Assembly: GCA_023974075.1 (NCBI GenBank)
Contig: CM043788.1
Span: 15,773,428-15,837,427, forward strand
Direction: 5' to 3'
DNA length: 64,000 nucleotides
Source: Chaenocephalus aceratus
Lineage: Eukaryota > Chordata > Actinopteri > Perciformes > Channichthyidae
Shown piece by piece: positions 53,461 through 64,000 of this stretch; position 1 is the stretch's first letter, and the number at the start of each line of letters is the position of its first letter. The notes below the pieces were generated by a model. It worked only from the letters and a program-made list of their open reading frames with translations. It was not told the origin of the DNA and searched no databases. Made by a program: the position numbers and the translations under genes.

Positions 53461-55785
53461 AACTTTGCAAAAATGTGCTTAAAATGCATGAGAAACGCAC
53501 ATTTTTCAAAATGGCTGACTTTCTGGGGGGCGGGGCTAATAAAAGCCAATTTGAAATATGTGTGCAATCATAATAGCAATATGTATACAGCGTTTAATGA
53601 ATATCGGAATAACTATATCCGAGTAGTTTGGATTAATTTGTGACATGTAAATCGTCAAAAATGGTGTATTCGCTGTTAGCTTACGACCTCCACGAGTAAT
53701 TTTTCAAAAATGAGTTGCTCAATTAAGTATCATATTGGATAGGGGCTGAACCTGTCCTGCATTGGAATTTTTCCGATCATTCCCCTAGGAGGAGTTTGCA
53801 AGAACGTGCGTAAAATGGCTGAAAAACGCACATTTTTCAAAATGGCCAACTTTCTGGGGGGCGGGGCTAATGGAAGGCAATTTGAAATATGTGTGCAATC
53901 ATAATAGCAATATGTATACAGCGTTTCGTGAATATCGGAATAACTATATCCGAGTGGTTTGGAGTAATTTGCGACATGTAAATCGTCAACAATGGTGTAT
54001 TCGCTGTTAGCTTACGACCTCCACGAGTAATTTTTCGAAAATGTGCTCCTCAATTAAGTATCGTATGGGATAGGGGCTAAACCTGTCCTGCATTGGAATT
54101 TTTCCGATCATTCCCCTAGGAGGAGTTCGCAGGAACGTGCGTAAAATGGCTGAAAAACGCACATATTTCAAAATGGCCGACTTTTTGGGGGGCGGGGCTA
54201 ATGGAATGTATGTACAAATATGTCCGCAATTCCATGAGGAATGTCTGTGCTAAAATTCGTGAAGTTCTGAGACTTATATGTGACTACCACACAATAGGGG
54301 GCGCTAGTGAGCAGTATTTTTGAAAAATTACGTTTTTTTTTTTACATTCTTGAAAAGATCGTGGGCTGTGATGCGTGTCCCAAGTTTTGCGTACCGAAAC
54401 ACATTTAAGCACATCGTCATAAAAAAAAAAGTACAGGCCACGCCCACATGTGTCATTCGTTGTGACACTTTAAATATAAGTCCATACTTATCCCCAGAGT
54501 ATGTCTAAAAAAAATATATATATTTCGTCCATCATTTCATGAGTTATACATTTGTCATGTTTTTGCCGCCCCCTATAGTCCAAAATGGATATTACTTTTT
54601 GTGCTTATTCCCCAATACAGAGCTAACCTTACCACCAAAATGTGTGTTTTTTTGGTAGATTGTTGATGAATTATGAGAATTTCTATCTAAGCCCCGCCTT
54701 TTTGCGAACACGTTTAGAGTAATGACGGCCACATTTATCGACTGAACATGCTCATTCCCTACGATAATGTGTCTGACCCTCCGGCGATACTGTATACTGA
54801 GTTTGGTGTTGAAAAACCAAAATTTGAAATTTAAGTGAATATTTCACTGTTTTTAACATTATGGTAATTAAAAAAAAATGAAGGAGGTGGAGCTTTCGGG
54901 TTCCAGGACATAATATGTAGAGTAGGTCCACCCGAATAAGTGGGCAAAATGTCAGGTCATTCGGAGTTACCGCTTTGTAAAGGTTTCCAAAAATGGAAAT
55001 GTAGTAGTGTGGATGAATTTGTGACATGTAAATCATCAAAAATGGTGTATTCGCTGTTAGCTTACGACCTCCACGAGTAATTTTTCAAAAATGTGCTCCT
55101 CAATTAAGTATCATATTGGATAGGGGCTGAACCTGTCCTGCATTGGAATTTTTCCGATCATTCCCCTAGGAGGAGTTTGCAAGAACGTGCGTAAAATGGC
55201 TGAAAAACGCACATTTTTCAAAATGGCCGACTTTCTGGGGGGCGGGGCTAATGGAAGGCAATTTAAAATATGTGTGCAATCATAGTAGCAATATGTATAC
55301 AGCGTTTCGTGAATATCGGAATAACTATATCCGAGTGGTTTGGAGTAATTTGCGACATGTAAATCGTCAAAAATGGTGTATTCGCTGTTAGCTTACGACC
55401 TCCACGAGTAATTTTTCAAAAATGTGCTCCTCAATTAAGTATCGTATGGGATAGGGGCTAAACCTGTCCTGCATTGGAATTTTTCCGATCATTCCCCTAG
55501 GAGGAGTTCCCAAGAAAGTGCGTAAAATGGCTGAAAAACGCACATTTTTCAAAATGGCCGACTTTTCTGGGGGGCGGAGCTAATGGAAGGCAATTTGAAA
55601 TATGTGTGCAATCATAATAGCAATATGTATACAGCGTGTCGTGAATATCGGAATAACTATATCCGAGTGGTTTGGAGTAATTTGCGACATGTAAATCGTC
55701 AAAAATGGTGTATTCGCTGTTAGCTTACGACCTCCACGAGTAATCTTTCAAAAATGTGCTCCTCAATTCGTGCTCGGGCCCTAAT

Positions 55786-56368
55786 TAAAACTGCGGTCGC
55801 ACTTGTGCGCGCAGTGATGAGCGGGCCCTCGCGTCCGTGCGCCTGTCGGGGAGGGTTGCTGGTCCCCCCCCTCAGTCCTCCGAGATGAGCCGTTTGTCAT
55901 GTCTCTAAATTGTTTACCTGACTTTGCGTTCCTTTGTTTCTGACCAGGAAATCTTAGACATGTGCGCCAACTGTGTTAGGGTTACGGTTAACCCTAACCC
56001 TAACCCTAACCCTAACCCTAACCCTATATGCCGACATTGAAGAATAAACATATTTATAACTAGTTTAGCTAGCTCCAGAGGTAGATGGAATAGCTAAGTG
56101 TGTTTGGTCTAACTGTTAGTGTGTGTTTTGCTCAGCTCCGCAGTCCGTCACAGCAAACATTTAAATGTAAACCTAAGACGCAAAGAAGTCCAAGATAACA
56201 GATAAATATAAACAACCATAATGTAGATTCAATGATATGAGAGAAGTTGTAGATTAAGTGTAGACAGTATTTAAAAAAAGACAATGTTAACAGCAATGTA
56301 ATAAGTATATACAGTATTATGCAAAATGACAAGTACTACATGGCACACAGATGTAATTTTTTAATTAT
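55786..56368. repeat. H module 2, with telomeric insert
   Basis: Same landmarks as H1 and H3, but 55,975-56,027 is replaced by telomere-type repeats. Followed by a W remnant (from 56,400). Confidence 0.9.
55975..56027. repeat. Interstitial telomeric repeat
   Basis: GTTAGGGTTACGG followed by TTAA and about six CCCTAA units. The TTAGGG part and the CCCTAA part point head to head. The paralogous heads have instead about 31 bases starting GGTACCATTTTT. Confidence 0.93.
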
Positions 56369-58585
56369 AAATAAAAGTATGTAAGGCTGAAGTGACAGCA
56401 GTGATGAGCATTTAGATTAATGACGGGCATATTTATCGACTGAACATGCTCATTTTCTACAGTAATGTGTCTGACCCTCCACTGATGCTGTATACTAAGT
56501 TTGGCGTTGAAAAAGAAAACATGGAAATTTAAGGTAATATTTCACTGTTTTTAACATTATGGTAATTTAAAAAAAATGAAGAAGTTGGAGCTTTGGGGTT
56601 CCATGACATAATATGTAGAGTAGGTCCACCCGAATAAGTTGGCAACATTTCAGGTCATTCGGAGTTACGGTGCCACTTTGTAAAGGTTTCCAAAAATGGA
56701 AATGTAGTAGTTTGGATGAATTTGTGACATGTAAATCGTCAACAATGGTGTATTCGCTGTTAGCTTACGACCTCCACGAGTAATTTTTCAAAAATGTGCT
56801 CCTCAATTAAGTATTATATTGGATAGGGGCTGAACCTGTTTTGCATTGGAATTTTTCCGATCATTCCCCTAGGAGGAGTTGGCAAGAACGTGCGTAAAAT
56901 GGCTGAAAAACGCACATTTTTCAAAATGGCCGACTTTCTGGGGGGCGGGGCTAATGGAAGGCAATTTGAAATATGTGTGCAATCATAATAGAAATATGTA
57001 TACAGCGTTTCGTGAATATCGGAATAACTATATCCGAGAAGTTTAGAGTAATTTGCGACATGTAAATCGTCAAAAATGGTGTATTCGCTGTTAGCTTACG
57101 ACCTCCACGAGTAATTTTTCTAAAATGTGCTCTTCAATTAAGTATCATATGGGATAGGGGCTGAACCTGTCCTGCATTGGAATTTTTCCGATCATTCCCC
57201 TAGGAGGAGTTTGCAAGAACGTGCGTAAAATGGCTGAAAAACGCACATTTTTAAAATGGCTGACTTTCTGGGGGGCGGGGCTAATGGAAGGCAATTTGAA
57301 ATATGTGTGCAATCATAATAGCAATATGTATACAGCGTTTCGTGAATATCGGAATAACTTTATCCGAGTGGTTTGGAGTAATTTGCGACATGTAAATCGT
57401 CAACAATGGTGTATTCGCTGTTAGCTTACGACCTCCACGAGTAATTTTTCAAAGATGTGCTCCTCAATTAAGTATCATATGGCATAGGGGCTAAACCTGT
57501 CCTGCATTGGAATTTTTCCGATCATTCCCCTAGGAGAACTTCGCAAGAACGTGCGTAAAATGGCTGAAAAACGCACATATTTGAAAATGGCCGACTTTTT
57601 GGGGGGCGGGGCTAATGGAATGTATTTACAAATATATCCGCAATTCCATGAGAAATGTCTGTGCCAAAATTCGTGAAGTTTTGAGAAACTATATGTGACT
57701 ACCACACAATAGGGGGCGCTAGTGAGCAGTTTTTTTGAAAATGTACGTTTTTTTTTTTAATTTTCGAAAAGGTCCTGGGCTCTGACGTGTGTCCCAAGTT
57801 TTGCGTCCGAAGCTCATTTTATGCTATCGCAATTTAAAAATAATGTATAGGCCACGCCCACATTCTGCACTTGTTGCGATACTTTGAATCTAATTTCGTA
57901 GTTGCCCCGAGAGTATGTGTAAACAAAAAACAAAAAGATTAGTTCATCCGCTCTTGAGTTATAAATTGGTGGTGTTTTTGGCGCCCCCTATAGTCCAAAA
58001 TGAAAATACTTTGTTGTGCCTATTTCCCAAGACAGACACAACGTTTCCACAAAGATCTGTGATGTTTGGATACATTGTTGATGAATTATGAGCATTTCTT
58101 TCTAAGTCCCGCCTTTTTGCGAGTACGTTTTAATTCATGGTGGAAATATTTATCGTTTGAACATGCTCATCTCCTAGGGTAATTTGTCTGACCCTCCGGC
58201 GATACTGTATACTGAGTTTGGTGTTGAAAAACCAAAATTTGAAATTGAAGTGAATATTTAACTGTTTTTAAAATTATGCTAATTTAAAAAAAAAAAAAGT
58301 AGGCGGAGATAAGGGTTCTAATGTAATTATATCAAGAGCAGGTCCACCCGGATATGTTTGCAAAATATCAGGTCATTCGGAGTTACGGTGCGACTTTGGG
58401 AATTGTTTGCAAATTTTTTTTTTGATAGGTGGCGCTAGTGAGCAGTTTGGAATATTTAACCCATTGACTCCAGAATATCAAATGTTTCACCGGTCCTGGC
58501 GTCCATGCAAAATTATACAACTTTTTCAGCATCCTAAAGGCCTGAAAACAAGGATTCCGTTGTGATATAATAATAATAATAATAA

Positions 58586-59200
58586 TTAAAACTGCGGTCG
58601 CACTTGTGCGCGCAGTGATGAGCGGGCCCTCGCGTCCGTGCGCCTGTCGGGGAGGGTTGCTGGTCCCCCCCCTCAGTCCTCCGAAATGAGCCGTTTGTCA
58701 TCCCTCTAAATTGTTTATCTGACTTTGCGTTCCTTTGTTTCTGACCAGGAAATCTCAGGCATGTGCGCCAACTGTGTTGGTACCATTTTTCCTGCATCAA
58801 CCAGGTAGCGATATGCCGACAGTGAAGAATAAACATATTTATAACTAGTTTAGCTAGTTCCAGAGGTAGATGGAATAGCTAAGTGTGTTTGGTCTAACTG
58901 TTAGTGTGTGTTTTGCTCAGCTCCGCAGTCCGTCACAGCAACAATTAAAATGTAAACCTAAGACGCAAAGAAGTGCAAGATAACAGATACATATATAACA
59001 ACCACAATGTAGATTCAATAATATGAGAGAAGTTGTAGATTAAGTGTAGACAGTATTTCAAATAAAGACAATGCAATGTAATAAGTATATACAGTATATG
59101 CAAAATGACAAGTACTATATGGCACACAGATGTAATGTTTTAATTATAAGTAAAAGTATGTAAGGCTGAAGTGACAGCAGTGATGAGCTCTACACGTCTA
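58586..59200. repeat. H module 3
   Basis: Close to H1 and H2; like H2 it continues with TAAAAGTATGTAAGGCTGAA and GTGACAGCAGTGATGAGC. It directly follows (TAA)n at 58,568-58,585. Confidence 0.9.
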
Positions 59201-59700
59201 CACTCATACGTCTGTACTGCAGTCAGTGGAGGTTTGGGTGGATGATGTTCCTGAGCGCTGTTCAGGCTTGCTTTATCCAGCACCTCAGGTGGCAGCTCTG
59301 TCCTTCTGATTTGCCGTGCACTTTTCAAAGTAAGGGTCGTTCCCCAGCAGATCCATTTCTCCAGAATTGTGGTAATCACAGAGAAAACAAGAGATCATAA
59401 TAAAGACATGGTTGCTAAAGCATGATTGAACAATGTAACTGTAAGCCTTATAGACAGAGAAAGTGTTTGTGTGGGGGAGGGGGGGTGTGTTTATTTGTAG
59501 GCTTTAGGAGATTTTTCATGAAACCATATGGTGCTTCACTTAATAAATACAAGGGCTGTAGCCTAATATTTATATTTATTATATGCTTTAGGAGCTGTTT
59601 GTGTTTGTTGTAGAACGTGTAGGTGTGTGTTGTAGAACGTGTAGGTGTGTCTGTGTGTTTGTGAGCGTTGATGTGCAAGGCAGACAGGCAGGTTTCAGTA
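59201..59700. other. Unassigned insert after H3
   Basis: Not found after H1 or H2. Contains a GTAGAACGTGTAGGTGTGTG duplicated segment near 59,610-59,650 and a GGGGGAGGGGGGGTG run. No gene recognised. Confidence 0.5.
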
Positions 59701-62700
59701 GCTTATCTGACATATAAATGGTCCAAAAAGGTATATTCTCCGTTAGCTTACGAGGTCCTCGATTCAGCTAGCAACTAATTTCTTCACAATTTAGCATCAC
59801 ATTGGATATGGGCAGAATTTGTGCTGGATTGGAATTTTTTGGAACATTTCCCTAGGAGGACTTTGCTCAAATGTGCTTAAAATGCATGAGAAACGCACAT
59901 TTTTCAAAATGGCTGACTTTCTGGGGGGCGGGGCTAATAAAAGCCAATTTGAAATATGTGTGCAATCATAATAGCAATATGTATACAGCGTTTCGTGAAT
60001 ATCAGAATAACTATATCCGAGTAGTTTGTAGTAATTTGCGACATGTAAATGGTCAAAAATGGTGTATTCGCTGTTAGCTTACGACCTCCACGAGTAATTT
60101 TTCAAAAATGTGCTCCTCAATTAAGTATCATATGGGATAGGGGCTGAACCTGTCCTGCATTGGAATTTTTCCGATCATTCCCCTAGGAGGAGTTCGCAAG
60201 AACGTGCGTAAAATGGCTGAAAAACGCACATATTTCAAAATGGGCAACTTTCTGGGGGGCGGGGCTAATAGAATGTATGTACAAATATGTCCGCAATTCC
60301 ATGAGGAATGTCTGTGCCAAAATTCGTGAAGTTCTGAGACTTATATGTGACTACCACACAATAGGGGGCGCTAGTGAGCAGTATTTTTGAAAAATTACGT
60401 TTTTTTTATACATTCTTGAAAAGGTCGTGGGCTGTGATGCGTGTCCCAAGTTTTGCGTACCGAAACACATTTAAGCACATCGTCATAAAAAAAAAAGTAC
60501 AGGCCACGCCCACAATTATCATTCGTTGTGATACTTTCAATATAAGTCCATACTCATCCCCAGAGTATGTCTAAAAAATAAAAAAAGATTTCGTCCATCA
60601 TTTCATGAGTTATACATTTGTCATGTTTTTGGCGCCCCCTATAGTCCAAAATGGATATTACTTTTTGTGCTTATTCCCCAATACAGACTGAACCGTACCA
60701 CCAAAATGTATGTTTTTTTGGTACATTGTTGATGAATTATGAGCATTTCTATCTAAGCCCCGCCTTTTTGTGAACACGTTTAGAGTACTGACGGCCACAT
60801 TTATCGACTGAACATGCTCATTCCCTACGATAATCTGTCTGACCCTCCAGCGATACTGTATACTGAGTTTGGTGTTGAAAAACCAAAATTTGAAATTTAA
60901 GTGAATATTTCACTGTTTTTAACATTATGGTAATTAAAAAAAAATGAAGGAGGTGGAGCTTTCGGGTTCCAGGACATAATATGTAGAGTAGGTCCACCCG
61001 AATAAGTGGGCAACATTTCAGGTAATTCTGAGTTACGGTGCCACTTTGTAAAGGTTTCCAAAAATGGAAATGTAGTAGTTTGGATGAATTTGTGACATGT
61101 AAATCGTCAAAAATGGTGTATTCGCTGTTAGCTTACGACCTCCACGAGTAATTTTTCAAAAATGTGCTCCTCAATTAAGTATCATATGGGATAGGGGCTG
61201 AACCTGTCCTGCATTGGAATTTTTCCGATCATTCCCCTAGGAGGAGTTTGCAAGAACGTGCGTAAAATGGCAGAAAAACCCACATTTTTCAAAATGGCCG
61301 ACTTTCTGGGGGGCGGGGCTAATGGAAGGCAATTTGAAATATGTGTGCAATCATAATAGCAATATGTATACAGCGTTTCGTGAATATCGGAATAACTATA
61401 TCCGAGTGGTTTGGAGTAATTTGCGACATGTAAATCGTCAAAAATGGTGTATTCGCTGTTAGCTTACGACCTCCACGAGTAATTTTTCAAAAATGTGCTC
61501 CTCAATTAAGTATCGTATGGGATAGGGGCTAAACCTGTCCTGCATTGGAATTTTTCCGATCATTCCCCTAGGAGGAGTTTGCAAGAACGTGCGTAAAATG
61601 GCTGAAAAACGCACATTTTTCAAAATGGCCAACCTTCTGGGGGGCGGAGCTAATGAAAGGCAATTTGAAATATGTGTGCAATCATAATAGCAATATGTAT
61701 ACAGCGTTTCATGAATATCGGAATAACTATATCCGAGTAGTTTAGAGTAATTTGCGACATGTAAATCGTCAACAATGGTGTATTCGCTGTTAGCTTACGA
61801 CCTCCACGAGTAATTTTTCAAAAATGTGCTCCTCAATTAAGTATCATATGGGATAGGGGCTGAACCTGTCCTGCATTGGAATTTTTCCGATCATTCCCCT
61901 AGGAGGAGTTCGCAAGAACGTGCGTAAAATGGCTGAAAAACGCACATATTTCAAAATGGCCAACTTTTTGTGGGGCGGGGCTAATGGAATGTATGTACAA
62001 ATATATCCGCAATTCCATGAGAAATGTCTGTGCCAAAATTCGTGAAGTTTTGAGAAACTATATGTGACTACCACACAATAGGGGGCGCTAGTGAGCAGTT
62101 TTTTTGAAAATGTACGTTTTTTTTTTACATTTTCGAAAAGGTCCTGGGCTCTGACGTGTGTCCCAAGTTTTGCGTCCGAAGCTCATTTTATGCTATCGCA
62201 ATTTAAAAATAATGTATAGGCCACGCCCACATTCTGTATTTGTTGCGACACTTTGAATCTAAGTTCGTAGTCGCCTCGAGAGTATGTGTAAACAAAAAAC
62301 AAAAAGATTAGTCCATCCGCTCTTGAGTTATAAATTGGCGGTGTTTTTGGCGCCCCCTATAGTCCAAAATGAAAATACTTTGGTGTGCCTATTCCCAAAG
62401 ACAGACTCAACGTTTCCACCAAAATCTGTGATGTTTGGATACATTGTTGATGAATTATGATCATTTCTTTCTAAGCCCCGCCTTTTTGCGAGTACGTTTT
62501 AATTCATGGCGGAAATAATTATCGTTTGAACATGCTCTTCTCCTAGGGTAATGTGTATGACCCTCCGGCAATACTGTATACGAAGTTTGGTGTTGATAAA
62601 CTAAAAATTGAAATTTAAGTGAATATTTAAGTGTTTTGAAAATTATGCTAATTTAAAAAAAAAATAAAGTAGGCGGAGCTAAAGATTCCAATTGGATTAT

Positions 62701-62954
62701 TTGTAGAGCAGGTCCACCCGGATATGTTTGCAAAATGTCAGGTCATTCGGAGTTACGGTGGGACTTTGTGAATTTTTCCAAAATGGAATTGAAATAGGTG
62801 GCGCTAGCGAGCAGGTTGGACAATTTGAACTCATTGACTCCAGAATATCAAATTTTTCACCGGTCCTGGCGTCCGTGCAAAATTATACAACTTTTTCAGC
62901 ATCCTAAAGGCCTGAAAACAAGGATTCCGTAATTATATAATAATAATAATAATA

Positions 62955-63069
62955 CCACGAATAACAATAGGTATCCTTGCACTTCGTGCTAGGACGCCGT
63001 TGGGTCCTAGCACTCTCGTGCTCGGGCCCTAATAATAATAATTCCACGAATAACAATAGGTATCCTTGT
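62955..63069. repeat. 25-bp direct repeat around a hairpin, right end of block
   Basis: CCACGAATAACAATAGGTAT then CCTTG occurs at 62,955-62,979 and 63,044-63,068. Between them lie GTGCTAGGAC (62,986-62,995) and GTCCTAGCAC (63,004-63,013), a 10-bp hairpin with 8-nt loop, and GTGCTCGGGCCCTAATAATA. This may be the end signature of the repeat family. Confidence 0.85.
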
Positions 63070-63662
63070 TATTCCTCACATTATCATAGTGACATCCCAT
63101 GTATATATTTCCAGATTTTAAATGGTTTCGTTGTGTATGTTTGTGTTACCTATATGAAAAATAATATCATTTTCAAAATCTGTTTTTACGTTTTTTTGTG
63201 ATTTTGTGTCCAAAATGTTCATATAGTAGAAGATCACTGCTCTAAACAAAGTCAAAAATCCTACATCCAAACGAAATAAATATAATTAATTATGATGAAT
63301 ACGTTATGTCTTGTTCATTGTTTTTCACTTTTATTAAATGTTTGATATTTCCGGTGGAAATGGTGGACTATCGGACATTCAAAATGCAGCATATTTTCAC
63401 TCTTACACACATATATTCTCCTTTTACATACATACATTTTCACTCTCACACACGTATATATTTACGCTCACACATTCATACATTTTGCTCTCATATTATC
63501 ATATTTCAATGCACACATTCATATATTGTCACTCACACATTCATGCATTTTGTTCTCATATTCATATAATTTAATGCTCATATTTATACATTTTGCTCTC
63601 ATGCGAAATCTACTAAAACAAAGTATGTCATGGTGGTCAGCTGTTAAACACAAAAGTGTATC
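63070..63662. other. AT-rich sequence with degenerate repeats
   Basis: 63,385-63,605 holds a degenerate CACACATTCATACATTTTG-like tandem pattern. No gene. Confidence 0.5.
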
Positions 63663-63732
63663 TTAAGGGCTGTAAATATAATAAGCCTGTTGTCAATTTT
63701 AGACACAGGCTTATTATATTTACAGCCCTTAA
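63663..63732. repeat. 70-bp TTAA-bounded perfect palindrome
   Basis: Two 28-base arms (63,663-63,690 and 63,705-63,732) are perfect inverted copies, starting TTAAGGGCTGTAAATATAAT, with a 14-base loop. Both outer ends are TTAA. Could be a minimal TTAA MITE or a hairpin RNA precursor; nothing else supports either. Confidence 0.92.
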
Positions 63733-64000
63733 TAACATTCATTTTCTGGACTCAATGTGTGTCTTGGCCGTTTTCTTTGTTCCAAGCAAACGAGTGCTTT
63801 TTGTTTTGAAATCACTTCCGCGAGTTTCGCGGGCCTCCCCCCTCGCTCCACTGACCATTAGACCATTTAGTAAGGTAAAAAGCAAAAGGGCAAAAACGCC
63901 TCTCAGACGCTCTTCCGTTTACTGGTCCGTAGATACACGGACTCATATAGCCTATGTATGTATACTGTAAGGAGAATGTATGTGCGTGAGAGGACCAGTA
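63733..64000. other. Unassigned sequence at the window end
   Basis: No family resemblance; a frame at 63,656-63,970 runs through the palindrome and is not credible as a gene. Confidence 0.5.

Larger units (their letters stand above)
52907..63069. repeat. Complex higher-order repeat block (H, R and W modules)
   Basis: Three head modules (H) start at 52,907, 55,786 and 58,586, each beginning ATTAAAACTGCGGTCGCACT. Between them are 13 copies of a roughly 331-bp R unit carrying GGGGCGGGGCTAAT, and four long and one shorter W modules of about 720 bases carrying ATAGGGGGCGCTAGTGAGCA and GCCCCCTATAGTCCAAAATG. Junctions contain (TAA)n and GTGCTCGGGCCCTAAT. No transposase or other gene is visible. It could be an unclassified non-autonomous family inserted repeatedly, or a segmental satellite. 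Confidence 0.9.

Noticed and set aside
57221..57705. Repeated 60-76-residue frames in R units as small proteins
   Set aside because: They arise from tandem units, appear on both strands, and most copies break the frame.

Overview
The window looks like repeat-dense genomic DNA from a teleost fish, probably a percomorph. This is inferred from the repeat repertoire: DIRS and Ngaro-type tyrosine-recombinase retrotransposons, a Gmr1-like Ty3/gypsy element, several CR1/L2/Rex-type LINEs, a Rex3-like fragment with a GATG tail, Tc1, hAT and Harbinger DNA transposons, and long GT microsatellites. I found no convincing host protein-coding gene, tRNA or rRNA. Nearly every long reading frame belongs to a mobile element, and most are broken.

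Region 1 (1-27,800) is a nest of elements. A DIRS left-end fragment (about 1,170-1,633) is followed by a CR1/jockey-group LINE with a PHD-finger ORF1 (1,634-5,904), then a second DIRS copy carrying gag and reverse transcriptase (5,905-8,768). A minus-strand LINE (LINE-B) starts at 8,769. Its 5' part is separated by a Gmr1-like LTR retrotransposon (11,769-21,242) that is flanked by a perfect CCCAG duplication. The Gmr1-like element has the unusual order gag-protease-integrase-RT-RNase H and is itself interrupted twice: by a Ngaro-like element with split direct repeats (15,853-19,120) and by a hAT MITE (19,473-20,229). A plus-strand LINE-C (21,869-26,292) carries a 2,974-bp element with roughly 500-bp inverted repeats (22,891-25,864). 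A nearly intact Tc1 copy ends the nest (26,293-27,797).

Region 2 (27,798-38,267) is the most unique-looking stretch. It is non-coding, rich in (GT)n, and holds a small TTAA-flanked MITE and a repeat remnant. Region 3 (38,268-45,070) holds a MITE-like element, a minus-strand DIRS tyrosine recombinase fragment, a second LINE-C 3' UTR, a foldback element with tandem-repeat ends and a Harbinger MITE with near-perfect termini.

Region 4 (45,071-50,868) is a 326-bp tandem array interrupted by a hAT element with a deleted transposase and by a 5'-truncated LINE-D with an open RT frame. Region 5 (51,119-52,860) has a Rex3-like fragment and a probable piggyBac-like end. Region 6 (52,907-63,069) is a complex satellite-like block built from head (H), 331-bp (R) and about 720-bp (W) modules in three higher-order copies. 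One head carries an interstitial telomeric insert. A 70-bp TTAA-bounded palindrome lies at 63,663-63,732.

The genes do not form a host pathway. They are parts of separate mobile-element replication machineries, and their order of insertion can be read from the flanking duplications.
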